A stretch of DNA of 64,000 nucleotides from Acidobacteriota bacterium. Its GTDB lineage: Bacteria; Acidobacteriota; Terriglobia; Acidiferrales; UBA7541. Both the position numbers and the translations under genes were made by a program. Below, piece by piece: positions 29,660 to 38,985 of this stretch (its first letter is position 1; each line of letters starts with the position of its first letter). The stretch covers positions 1-64,000 of the forward strand of contig JABCZG010000007.1 in the NCBI GenBank assembly GCA_013289835.1, in the 5' to 3' direction. Below the pieces are notes generated by a model that was not told the origin of the DNA, did not search any database, and saw only the letters and a program-made list of their open reading frames with translations.

Positions 29660-30022
29660 ATGGCTGAATTTGCTCCCGCGCCCGTCAAGCCTGTCGTTCG
29701 CATCGAAGCGCTCGAGGCTCTCGATATTCGTGTGGGAACCATCGAGCGTGTCGAAGAGGTTCCGCGCTCCGATAAACTCATGAAGCTTACGGTGAATTTC
29801 GGCGATCATTCGCGGACGATTCTTGCTGGGATCAAAAAAGAACGCGAAAACCCGCGAGAGATCGAAGGTCGCCAGGCCTTGTTTGTCGTGAATTTGGAAC
29901 CGCGCAAAATGGCGGGCGAGATTTCAGAAGGCATGTTGTTTGACATTGGCTACGCGGACGGCATCACGCCTGCGCTTTCCGTTCCAGAACGCGTCGTGCC
30001 AGATGGAACTCGCGCGGGATAA
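29660..30022 (+). CDS. csaA: CsaA-like tRNA-binding protein
   Basis: The 120-residue product is a single OB-fold tRNA-binding domain of the EMAP-II/Arc1p type: LDIRVGTIERVEEVPRSDKLMKLTVNFGD, RTILAGIKKERENPREIEGRQALFVVNLEPRKMAGEISEGML. CsaA proteins have been linked to export chaperoning in Bacillus; binding of tRNA is the established structural feature. It begins 3 bp after the PPOX-family gene, so the two form a transcription unit. It converges with the homoserine dehydrogenase gene 4 bp further on. Confidence 0.92.
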   Translation: MAEFAPAPVKPVVRIEALEALDIRVGTIERVEEVPRSDKLMKLTVNFGDHSRTILAGIKKERENPREIEGRQALFVVNLEPRKMAGEISEGMLFDIGYADGITPALSVPERVVPDGTRAG

Positions 30023-30026
30023 CGCG

Positions 30027-31010
30027 CTAGGCTTGCACGGCGCGGAGAAAATCCGCGAGCAGTCCGTAGCCGGTCGCCTCGATCCCGGGATTGTGTTCCA
30101 CAAACGATAGGCTAAATACATCCAAATCGAACCGGATGGCCGAACTCGTGCCTTCCAGATTCGCGAGCGGATCGGAAGCCAGCAGCAACTCGGGTTGTAC
30201 GGTGCAATCCGCGGTATCGCCGCGGCGCACGGCGCGGCAGACGAGTTTGTAGCGCATTCCGGCGGCGCGCACGGAACGGATTTTTTCTTCGCTGAGCTCG
30301 CGGATGCCAATGCGCTGCACCTGCTCCAGCCCGATGGGCACGCCCATCAGGACGATGGTCAGCGCGGCAACTTTCAGTGCAGAGTCCCAGCCATCGAGGT
30401 CCGCCGATGGATCCGTTTCCGCCACACCAAGCGCCTGTGCGCGTTTCACCGCTTCGTCGAAGGAGCGGCCCTTTTCGATTTCCGTGAGGACAACATTGGT
30501 GGTGGAATTGAGCACGCCGGAGAAACTCTGAAGAACCGTGGCCGGCAAGCCCAAGGGAAACAGTGAAAAGATGGGTGCGCCGTCCATGACGGTCGCTTCG
30601 TAGAGAAACTTCTTCTGCTTTTCGTGGGAGAGTGATGTGAGCTCATGAAAGGCATGGACGATCGGGCCTTTGTTCGCGGTGATGGCGTGCGCGCCGAGCT
30701 CCAGCGCGGCTTTTAGATGGTCGATGGCGGGCTGGCCCGTTTGCGCGTCGAGTGAGCTGGCTTCAAACAAAACATCCGCGCGGGCTTTTTCCAGCCACTC
30801 GCGAACATTGCGACACGGTTGTGAAGGCGGGGCCGGCCAGTGTTCATTGAGGACAGCCAGAGGATTAAGGCCATCGGGATCTGCGACCCAGCCGTAGCGG
30901 CGCGTGGCTACGCCTGCAAGCCGCCAGCGCACATCGTAGCGGCGGCGCAGCTCCGTCTCTTTCGAGATGAGCAGGCGCAAAAACGCGCGGCCCACATTTC
31001 CAAAACCCAC
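30027..31010 (-). CDS. Homoserine dehydrogenase-like enzyme, start uncertain
   Basis: The product lacks an ACT domain and has the catalytic domain of homoserine dehydrogenase: VGFGNVGRAFL, ITANKGPIVHAF, GVLNSTTNVVLTEIEKGRSFDEAVKRAQALGVAETDPSADLDGWDSALKVA. It reduces aspartate semialdehyde to homoserine if the assignment is right. The only canonical start after the in-frame TGA (31053-31055) is GTG 31010, which would delete most of the first Rossmann strand, encoded just upstream as SYNLAI. An ATC at 31034, behind GGAAAGGG, would keep it. The true start may be non-canonical. Confidence 0.85.
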   Translation of the reverse strand: MGFGNVGRAFLRLLISKETELRRRYDVRWRLAGVATRRYGWVADPDGLNPLAVLNEHWPAPPSQPCRNVREWLEKARADVLFEASSLDAQTGQPAIDHLKAALELGAHAITANKGPIVHAFHELTSLSHEKQKKFLYEATVMDGAPIFSLFPLGLPATVLQSFSGVLNSTTNVVLTEIEKGRSFDEAVKRAQALGVAETDPSADLDGWDSALKVAALTIVLMGVPIGLEQVQRIGIRELSEEKIRSVRAAGMRYKLVCRAVRRGDTADCTVQPELLLASDPLANLEGTSSAIRFDLDVFSLSFVEHNPGIEATGYGLLADFLRAVQA

Positions 31011-31052
31011 GATCGCGAGGTTATAGGATGGGATGGCCGCACCCTTTCCGGT

Positions 31053-33341
31053 TCAGTGTGCCGTTGCTGCCGTCAGTTTCGCGGCGGCAGAAGAGATGAG
31101 CTCGGCCTCACCTTGCAAAACGTGGCCGACGACGACGATTGCCTCATCGGCTTGCTTCCACTGTTTTTGTTCGATGGCTTCACGGACCGCTGGCACCGTT
31201 TTCGCGGCGTACCCCGTGTAGAAACCGGGGGCGTAGAGCTGGTGTTTGAACCAGGGACGATTCGGCAAGCCCTCGGAGTTGGTGAGTTTGCGTTCGCTCT
31301 CGATGAGCAGCTTGTTCACTTCGGCGAGGGAAGCTGAAGCCAGCGCCGCGCCGCCATTCGAATTCGCTTGCTCAAGCGCTTTGCGATAATCGGCGGCGCT
31401 TTTCGTTAGCGCATCCGTAGCATTTTCCATGGGCGCGAAGTTCAAGTGGGGCGGAACTACTTCCGCCGGTGGAGGAAGGAGTGGCCGCTTGGGATCGTTC
31501 GTGGCCTTGAAAACTCCTTCTTCGAGTTCCCGGTTGCGCTCTTTAATGTCATCCTGCATTTTCTGCGAGAGCGCTTTCAGTTCCTTCAAATAGGTTTGCA
31601 CGGTGTCCGCAAAATCGCCGAATTCGAATGGCAGCAAATCCGCATCCGCCAGACGCAGCACGGCCGTGCCGCCGGTCTGGGCGAGGGCGCGTTCGTAGAC
31701 AAAATCCGTGTCGCTAAAGTGCGTGAACCAGTAGAAATCGTCGTACACGGAATGGTAGATCCCTCCGCCGTCCTCTCCCCCGAAACCGATGTTAAGCGCA
31801 GCCACGCCGTCGTGCTGTAGAAACGCGGTGTAGTCCGAACCGGAGCCGAGCGCGGGAATACGAAGATCGGTACGCTTACGAATTTCCTCGCGCTGCTCGG
31901 GAGTTTTGGCGTTGGCGATTTCGTGAAGTTGCTGTCGCTTCCAGGCACTGAGTTTTGTTTCCGGGTCGGAGATTTCGTGGGCAATATCATTGCTGAATTT
32001 TTCGAGCGTGTGCGAGCCTTCGATGTTGAGATAGCCGCGGCCGTTTCCGTCGGAATTGATGTACGCGACGGCGTGGGCACGCAATTCGTCATAGTGTTCT
32101 TCCGCGAATTCGGTCGAACCAAGAAGACCAGGCTCCTCGCCGTCCCACGCACAGAAAATAATGGTGCGCTTTGGCTTCCAGCCGGATTTGACTAGCTCGC
32201 CGGCAGCGCGCGCTTCCTCGAGGACCGCAACCAATCCGGAAATCGGATCTTCCGCGCCGTTCACCCACGCGTCGTGATGGTTTCCGCGAATTACCCATTC
32301 GTCTGGAAACGCGGAGCCCGGGATCCTGGCGATCACATCGTAGATGGGCTTCGTTTCCCAATTCGATTTCACTTTCAGATGCACTTTTGCCGGGCCAGAA
32401 CCTACGTGATACGTGATGGCGAGGCCGCCGCGCCATTCCGCGGGAGCAACGGGGCCGGTGAGCGCGGCGAGAAGCGGCTGCGCATCGCCGTAGGAAATCG
32501 GAAGCACAGGAATTTTCGTGATGGTGGCTGCGTCTTCGATTTTCAGGCGCTTGGCGTTTTTGGTGGCGCCGACACCAGGTGTGAGCGGATCGCCGGGGTA
32601 GTAAGGCATGTCCGCGACGCTGCCGCGTTGCACGCCGTCGGGCGGACGGTAGGCGCCCTTTGGAAACGTGTCACCCTGCATGAAACCGTCTTCGTGCGGA
32701 TCGGAAAAGATCAGGCAGCCGATGGCGCCGTGCTCGGCGGCAACTTTGGGCTTAATGCCGCGCCACGAATGGTAATAACGAGCGATGACGATTTTGCCTT
32801 TTACGGAGATGCCGAGGCGATCGAGCTGCTCGTAGTCTTCGGGGATTCCGTAGTTGACGTAGACGAGCGGAGCGGTGACGTCGCCGTCAATGGAATATGC
32901 ATTGTAGGTGGGAAGCTGCTCGGCTTGCTGATCGGAGGTGGGATCTTCCGTAAGCGCGGGCTCCTGAAGCTTCGCGACAAACTTGGGGCCGCCGTCGACG
33001 AGCTCGACGATGCGTTCTTTCGGCGTAGGGAAGAGAACGTCAAACTGTTCGATGTGCGTATCCAGACCGAATTCCTTGAATTTCGCGGCGATCCATTCGG
33101 CGTTCGCCTTGTCGTAAGGGGAACCGACGTGGTGGGGCCGCGCGGAGAGATGCTGCATGTAGGCGCGAAGATTGTCCGGGCTGGGAATGGCGCGGAGCTT
33201 TTCTTCCCACTGACGCTCGGCGCGAGAAGATTCGGTGGAGTAGCCGAAGAGCGGCTGCTCGTCGGCAACGACGTGTGTGCCAATAGGAGCGAGCGAGAAG
33301 CCGGCAAACAAAAGTGACGCGAGCAAGGCGCGACGATTCAT
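31053..33341 (-). CDS. Exported M28 metallopeptidase, glutamate carboxypeptidase II-like
   Basis: The 762-residue protein has a signal peptide (ALLASLLFAGFSLAPIGTHVVA), a protease-associated domain (VTAPLVYVNYGIPEDYEQLDRLGISVKGKI), the M28 catalytic domain and a transferrin-receptor-type dimerisation domain at the C-terminus. Zinc ligands are visible: HDAW, AEDPISG, the GEEPGLLGS glutamates, NSDGNG and IYHSVYDDF. Such enzymes release C-terminal glutamate or act as aminopeptidases; substrate unknown. ATG 33341 is preceded by TGGGGGA. Its TGA is in frame with, and just ahead of, the homoserine dehydrogenase frame. Confidence 0.93.
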   Translation of the reverse strand: MNRRALLASLLFAGFSLAPIGTHVVADEQPLFGYSTESSRAERQWEEKLRAIPSPDNLRAYMQHLSARPHHVGSPYDKANAEWIAAKFKEFGLDTHIEQFDVLFPTPKERIVELVDGGPKFVAKLQEPALTEDPTSDQQAEQLPTYNAYSIDGDVTAPLVYVNYGIPEDYEQLDRLGISVKGKIVIARYYHSWRGIKPKVAAEHGAIGCLIFSDPHEDGFMQGDTFPKGAYRPPDGVQRGSVADMPYYPGDPLTPGVGATKNAKRLKIEDAATITKIPVLPISYGDAQPLLAALTGPVAPAEWRGGLAITYHVGSGPAKVHLKVKSNWETKPIYDVIARIPGSAFPDEWVIRGNHHDAWVNGAEDPISGLVAVLEEARAAGELVKSGWKPKRTIIFCAWDGEEPGLLGSTEFAEEHYDELRAHAVAYINSDGNGRGYLNIEGSHTLEKFSNDIAHEISDPETKLSAWKRQQLHEIANAKTPEQREEIRKRTDLRIPALGSGSDYTAFLQHDGVAALNIGFGGEDGGGIYHSVYDDFYWFTHFSDTDFVYERALAQTGGTAVLRLADADLLPFEFGDFADTVQTYLKELKALSQKMQDDIKERNRELEEGVFKATNDPKRPLLPPPAEVVPPHLNFAPMENATDALTKSAADYRKALEQANSNGGAALASASLAEVNKLLIESERKLTNSEGLPNRPWFKHQLYAPGFYTGYAAKTVPAVREAIEQKQWKQADEAIVVVGHVLQGEAELISSAAAKLTAATAH

Positions 33342-33453
33342 AAGTCCCCCAAAAGACAAGGCGAGGATTATTCCTTGTACGACTAAGACTCGCAAGCGCC
33401 AACTTGGGTTTCGCCAGCAGCGGCTCTTTTTTTAGGGAATCGATTTGGAGTTT

Positions 33454-33960
33454 TCAGGCAAGGGTTTTGGACATCAGGATGTAGTGGCAAGGAACCTTTG
33501 CGGGAACTTCGGGGGCGAAGGGAGCGGTGCCGGTTTCAAGGTAGCCGAGGTGGCGATAAAAAGCTGGAAGAGGCGTGCGCGCGCTAACGATGCGAAGGTC
33601 AACAGCGATGCAACGGGCTTCGCGAAAGTACGATTCTGCGGCTTCCATGAGTTTGCGGCCGAGACCCGTTCCTTGGTGCGACGGTTCCACGCCGAGGAGT
33701 CCTAGATAACCGCGATCGCCGTGGAGCTCGAGATAAACGCAGCCAGCGAGGCCGCCAGAATCTTCCGCGAGAAGGAACCTACCCTTCTCCATGTAAGTGC
33801 GGACGCCGCCGGGGTTTGTGCGGGCGCCTTCGATGAAAGGCAGCTCGACGCGAAACGCAGAGTTGATCAATGCCGCGAGAGCTTCGACATCCGCGGCCTG
33901 CGCAACTCGGATCTGGATACTTTCATGAGTCGAGGCGGGTTTTGCTGCTTCTGTCATCAC
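33454..33960 (-). CDS. GNAT-family N-acetyltransferase
   Basis: The 168-residue protein is a single GNAT domain: IRVAQAADVEALAALINSAF at the start, GCVYLELHGDRGYLGLLGVEPSHQGTGLGRKLMEAAE with the acetyl-CoA P-loop QGTGLG (about residue 96), and RTPLPAFYRHLGYLETGTAPF near the end. It transfers an acetyl group to an amine of unknown identity. It begins 12 bp after the stop of the secreted hypothetical gene upstream, so the two may be one operon. Confidence 0.92.
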   Translation of the reverse strand: MMTEAAKPASTHESIQIRVAQAADVEALAALINSAFRVELPFIEGARTNPGGVRTYMEKGRFLLAEDSGGLAGCVYLELHGDRGYLGLLGVEPSHQGTGLGRKLMEAAESYFREARCIAVDLRIVSARTPLPAFYRHLGYLETGTAPFAPEVPAKVPCHYILMSKTLA

Positions 33961-33972
33961 GCGGTTCTCGGC

Positions 33973-34866
33973 TTACGGCTTCTTAGTCGGATCTCCATCC
34001 TTCGGGGGCGCGGGTTTTGGAGCAGCGCCTGGTTTGGGGTACCAGAATTCGGGGTCGCCATCGGCGAAATCTTTGGAAACGTGGGATGTTTCCGGGCTGG
34101 TGAAGTAGAGATTGCTTTCCGTGCTCTGATAGGCTTCTCGAGCAATCTGTTCCATGCGATCGGCGGCATCATCGCCTTCGGCTTCGCGCAGTGTTTTTCT
34201 CCACGCGAGGAGATCGTCGTTTTGTTGCAATGAACGCATCGGAACAAAGACTAGAAAAGCGGGTGAGGGCATTCCAACATTCGCCTGGTAAACGACCCAC
34301 GGAGTATTCGCTTTGATTTTTTCGTAGGCTTCGGCGAGGGTTCTGAAAGATTCGTCAAAGTCGCGTTCGTGGCCGGGGAGCAGGTGCACTTCCAGAATGC
34401 GCATGAAGCGGGCTTTCGAGAGGTCGATGGTTTGCGGACGATAGCCCAGATCATCGCGGCGCACGGCGATGATCGTGCGTTCATTGGAAACGAACGCTTT
34501 GATTTGTTCCTGCAAGTGGGCGAGTTCGGGATGAGTGGAATAAATCTGGCCCCACTCCGCGAAGGCAGAGCCGACATGCGCGAAAGAGTCGAACGAATCG
34601 AAGGAAAGCGCATCGGGGAAGCCGGTAATGGATTCGAGGTCTATCCAAGAGTTGGGAACCTTCACGCGGTCACAGGCGCGGGACATGGCGGCTTCCAGTT
34701 TCTGGCGGTCGCCTTCTTTACCGGTTTTGAACTCCCGGTGCACGAGGAGAAGCATCTTGGGTGGCTCGCCGGCGGGATTGGGTGCTTCATCGAGCTGGGC
34801 TTGCGCAGACGCGGCAATGAGAAACAGGAGGAAGACAACTCCGAGAAAAAAACGAAAATTGGTCAT
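33973..34866 (-). CDS. Exported hypothetical protein
   Basis: The 297-residue product starts with a clear signal peptide (FFLGVVFLLFLIAASAQAQ) and has a proline- and lysine-rich tail (KPGAAPKPAPPKDGDPTKKP). In between are two repeats of an alpha/beta type; RRDDLGYRPQTIDLSKARFMRILEVHLLPGHERDF suggests a dimeric ferredoxin-like fold, but I recognise no family with confidence. CAGGAGATCGCT precedes the ATG, the same leader sequence as that of eno upstream. It probably acts in the periplasm. Confidence 0.8.
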   Translation of the reverse strand: MTNFRFFLGVVFLLFLIAASAQAQLDEAPNPAGEPPKMLLLVHREFKTGKEGDRQKLEAAMSRACDRVKVPNSWIDLESITGFPDALSFDSFDSFAHVGSAFAEWGQIYSTHPELAHLQEQIKAFVSNERTIIAVRRDDLGYRPQTIDLSKARFMRILEVHLLPGHERDFDESFRTLAEAYEKIKANTPWVVYQANVGMPSPAFLVFVPMRSLQQNDDLLAWRKTLREAEGDDAADRMEQIAREAYQSTESNLYFTSPETSHVSKDFADGDPEFWYPKPGAAPKPAPPKDGDPTKKP

Positions 34867-34958
34867 GTGAGCGATCTCCTGCTTTGCAAAAGTCTCGAAT
34901 CAAGTCGTCCTTTGTCTTTTCCTCTGGGTGGTTCGAACCTTTACTCCGATGCCGGATT

Positions 34959-36275
<1,317 letters not shown>

Positions 36276-36392
36276 TCAGCGATCTCCTGGGTCAGAGTGA
36301 ATTGAAGATTGTATCAGACCGAAGGAGGGCGCTTTGTTGGGATGTCGGTCCGGCAGTGATCGAGACGAAATTCGGGATTGTAACCGTAGGAA

Positions 36393-36454
36393 CACAGCCT
36401 CAAGGCTGTGCCACTGGAGGCCGCCACACAGAGAGGGCACGATATACCGTGCCC
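36393..36454. repeat. Two hairpins between eno and glgC
   Basis: CACAGCC-TCAA-GGCTGTG (36393-36410) and GGGCACG-ATATAC-CGTGCCC (36435-36454) form perfect stems. The second abuts the glgC stop codon. Neither has a T-run, so a terminator role is uncertain; the first resembles dispersed GTAGG-headed hairpins common in such genomes. Confidence 0.6.
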
Positions 36455-37693
36455 CTAGGCGGTTTCGGGCTCTTCGATGAGGGATTCCTGGCGGACGACG
36501 ACGACGATGCCGGAATCGGTGACGTGGAAGCGGCGGCGGTCGGCTTCGAGGTCGTAGCCGATTTCGGTGCGCTCGGGAAGGCTGACGTGGCGGTCAATGA
36601 TGGCCCGGCGGATGCGAGAGTGGCGGCCGACGTTTACGTGGTTGTAAAAGATGGAGTCGGAGACTTCGCAGTAGCTGTTGACGCGGACGTTGTTGCCGAT
36701 CACCGATTTCTGGACACGGCCGCCGGAGATGACCGAGCCGCCGGCGACGATGGAATCGAGCGCGACGCCCATGCGTTCCGGATCGGCAAAGACGAATTTC
36801 GCAGGCGGATACTGGTGCTGCCAGGTTCGTAGGGGCCAATTGTTGTCGTAGAGGTTGAACACGGGCGAAACGCTGACGAGATCCATGTTGGCTTCGTAAT
36901 AGGCGTCGAGGGTGCCGACGTCCCGCCAGTAGAGAGCATCCTTCTGATTTTCGTCCACGAAATTGTAGGCGAAGACGCGGTGCTTCGAAATGATGCGCGG
37001 CAAGATGTCCTTGCCGAAATCGTGGCTGGACTTGGGATCCTCGGAATCGGCGAGGAGGATGGGAATCATCAGCTGGGTGTTGAAGATGTAGATGCCCATG
37101 GAAGCGTTGCAATTGCCGGGATTGTGGGGAGAGTGCTTGGGCTCGGCGGGCTTTTCCTCGAAACCGATGATGCGCCAATCCTTATCTACTTCGATGACGC
37201 CGAACTGGCGCGCCGCCTGAGTAGCGGGAATCTGGATGGTGGCGACGGAAACCTCTGCCCCGGAATCCACGTGCTGCTGGAGCATTTTGGCGTAATTCAT
37301 TTTGTAGATGTGGTCGCCGGAGAGGATGAAGACGTACTTGGAGCGCTCGCTGCCGATGGAATAAATGTTCTGGTACACGGCGTCGGCGGTGCCCTGGTAC
37401 CACTCTTTCGAAACGCGCATTTGCGGCGTGAGGACTTCGATATAGTCGCCGAGGCCAGCGAGGGGAGACCAGCCGGCACGAACGTGGCGGTTCAAGCTGA
37501 GGGCTTTGTACTGCGTAAGGACAAAGACGCGGCGGAGATCCGAGTTGATGCAATTGGAAAGCGTGATGTCAATGATGCGGTAGAGAGCGCCAAAGGGAAC
37601 GGCGGGCTTGGCGCGGTCGCGGGTCAAGGGCCACAAACGCTCGCCTTGGCCGCCTGCGAGGAGTACTCCAATAGCATCACGCATCGCCGACAT
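36455..37693 (-). CDS. glgC: Glucose-1-phosphate adenylyltransferase
   Basis: The enzyme makes ADP-glucose for glycogen or trehalose synthesis. The 412-residue protein has the N-terminal nucleotidyltransferase signature VLLAGGQGERLWPLTRDRAKPAVPFG, the substrate motifs ADAVYQNIYSI, ILSGDHIYKMNY, FEEKPAEP, and WRDVGTLDAYYEANMDL, then a left-handed beta-helix (IGNNVRVNSYCEVSDSIFYNHVNVGRHSRIRRAII). Allosteric control by glycolytic intermediates is usual in the family. Located directly upstream of eno on the same strand but separated by 180 bp. Confidence 0.96.
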   Translation of the reverse strand: MSAMRDAIGVLLAGGQGERLWPLTRDRAKPAVPFGALYRIIDITLSNCINSDLRRVFVLTQYKALSLNRHVRAGWSPLAGLGDYIEVLTPQMRVSKEWYQGTADAVYQNIYSIGSERSKYVFILSGDHIYKMNYAKMLQQHVDSGAEVSVATIQIPATQAARQFGVIEVDKDWRIIGFEEKPAEPKHSPHNPGNCNASMGIYIFNTQLMIPILLADSEDPKSSHDFGKDILPRIISKHRVFAYNFVDENQKDALYWRDVGTLDAYYEANMDLVSVSPVFNLYDNNWPLRTWQHQYPPAKFVFADPERMGVALDSIVAGGSVISGGRVQKSVIGNNVRVNSYCEVSDSIFYNHVNVGRHSRIRRAIIDRHVSLPERTEIGYDLEADRRRFHVTDSGIVVVVRQESLIEEPETA

Positions 37694-37918
37694 GGGTGGA
37701 CCCCCGATGAGAGCGTCTTGATAGGCGGCTCATTCTACGTAACCGAGAGGGCAAGCACAAGCGGGATAGCACGCACGAAGAGCGTAAGACAGAACAAGCG
37801 GCGGAATGCGCCAAGCAAGGACACGCAGCTACAGATTACTGTGTGATTATGGTCTTAGCATTGTTGCCATGGGGTAGGTTCAGTACTGCGAAAAATGCAG
37901 GCAGGCGCAAAGATTCCT

Positions 37919-37947
37919 TGACTTGCATGGCCGGAATTGATTAGAAG
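37919..37947 (+). promoter_or_regulatory. Likely promoter of rpsU
   Basis: TTGACT (37919-37924), 17 bp, TTAGAA (37942-37947) lie about 160 bp ahead of the rpsU start. The -10 is weak. The remaining part of the 412-bp gap between glgC and rpsU shows no gene. Confidence 0.45.
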
Positions 37948-38072
37948 AGGCCAGCTACCTTTCTAGGTGCGTCCGCGAATCGGACAATACGTGCGATAAT
38001 CAGTAACAGGGGCGGTGCCCGAAGACGTGCACAGCCGGCTGCAGCATGGCCGGTGAGAGGCGCCGCAAGATA

Positions 38073-38096
38073 CCAATCCGAACCGGATTGGGGGTG
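38073..38096 (+). promoter_or_regulatory. Leader hairpin overlapping the rpsU ribosome-binding site
   Basis: CCAATCCG (38073-38080), loop AAC, CGGATTGG (38084-38091) make an 8-pair stem whose 3' arm runs into GGGGTG (38091-38096), the only plausible ribosome-binding site of rpsU. Folding would restrict translation, which could allow feedback by S21. Confidence 0.5.
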
Positions 38097-38106
38097 AATT
38101 CATACC

Positions 38107-38304
38107 GTGGCTGAAGTCATTATCCAAGAGAGTGAATCTCTGGAAAATGCCCTGCGGCGTTTTAAGCGCAAGGTGCAACAGGAAGACATCATCAAGGAAA
38201 TCAAGAAGCATAGCTTCTACATGAAACCCGGCGAGAAGCGCCGGGCGAAGGAAGCGCTTTCGCGGAAGCGACTGCGCAAGAAGCAGCGGCGGGAAGCGGA
38301 TTAA
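38107..38304 (+). CDS. rpsU: Ribosomal protein S21
   Basis: The 65-residue basic protein matches bS21: EVIIQESESLENALRRFKRKVQQEDIIKEIKKHSFYMKPGEKRRAKEALSRKR with a lysine- and arginine-rich end. S21 joins the 30S platform near the anti-Shine-Dalgarno sequence. The GTG at 38107 is the only start that gives full length. The gene is monocistronic, closed by a strong terminator 10 bp behind the stop. Confidence 0.97.
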   Translation: MAEVIIQESESLENALRRFKRKVQQEDIIKEIKKHSFYMKPGEKRRAKEALSRKRLRKKQRREAD

Positions 38305-38313
38305 GTTTAGAAA

Positions 38314-38356
38314 GGCGGCCCCGAGCAATCGGGGCCGCCAGTCCGTTTTCCACGCG
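38314..38356 (+). terminator. Intrinsic terminator of rpsU
   Basis: GGCGGCCCCGA (38314-38324), loop GCAA, TCGGGGCCGCC (38329-38339), an 11-pair stem, followed by AGTCCGTTTTCC. Confidence 0.88.
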
Positions 38357-38551
38357 GCTCGGCGCCGCACTTCCGAGAATTAGGCCCCTATAAAGGCAGA
38401 GAAGTTTGGGTTCGTGTTTCAGCTTCGTGCCCGCAGGCCCAAGGGATCCGCGCCCGGCGTCCCCGGATACAGGTTTCCTCAAGCAATTCGGCTCTGCGGT
38501 ACTAAGTTTGCCCAATCTCCTGCCCGACCCGGGACCAGGGGAGAGCGGCTC

Positions 38552-38857
38552 ATGGAATACCACGACAAGGTGCTGAAGTGTGCGGAGTGCGGCGCTGAAT
38601 TTGTATTTACCGGCGGGGAACAGATGTTTTTCGCCGATAAGGGGTTCAAGAACGAACCGAAGCGCTGCAAGGCCTGCAAAGCGAAACGAGCTGAGGGCGG
38701 AGGTGGCGGCGGACACGCTTCACCGATGCGCTCGGAGACGAAGACGAACTGTTCGCAGTGCGGGAAGGAAACCACGGTTCCCTTTCGGCCAACGCAGGGG
38801 CGCCCGGTTTTTTGCAGGGAATGTTTCCAACAGCGACGGGCGATGGGCGCGGCGTAG
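38552..38857 (+). CDS. Zinc-ribbon domain protein
   Basis: The 101-residue protein has two Cys-Cys zinc sites: residues 1-40 (LKCAECGAEFVFTGGEQMFFADKGFKNEP, RCKACK), which match the zf-trcl type zinc-ribbon, and a C-terminal NCSQCGKETTVPFRPTQGRPVFCRECF, of the CxxCx domain type. The two are joined by a glycine run (EGGGGGGHASP). ATG 38552 follows GGGGAGAGC; upstream in-frame codons have no such content. It is expected to bind zinc and perhaps nucleic acid; function is not known. Confidence 0.93.
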   Translation: MEYHDKVLKCAECGAEFVFTGGEQMFFADKGFKNEPKRCKACKAKRAEGGGGGGHASPMRSETKTNCSQCGKETTVPFRPTQGRPVFCRECFQQRRAMGAA

Positions 38858-38927
38858 AAGGGTTGAAGTAAAGAAATAACGAAGTAACAAAGGAAAGAGA
38901 AGGCCCGACGCGAACAGAATTACGGAG

Positions 38928-38952
38928 GGACAGACAGGAATGTCTGTCCTAC
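38928..38952. repeat. Hairpin repeat, third copy with compensatory changes
   Basis: Compared with the copies at 27363-27463 this one has arms GGACAGAC and GTCTGTCC around the same AGGAAT loop: the G-C pair at the seventh position has become A-T. The compensating change suggests the folded form is maintained. Confidence 0.75.
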
Positions 38953-38985
38953 TTTTTCCTCCTTCCATTTGATTTCAAAATAATT

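Noticed and set aside
32274..33317. Plus-strand frame of 347 codons over the M28 peptidase
   Set aside because: Shadow frame; no family features and the opposite strand encodes a complete peptidase.
36393..36410. Terminator of glgC
   Set aside because: A good stem but no T-run on the minus strand; listed as a repeat instead.
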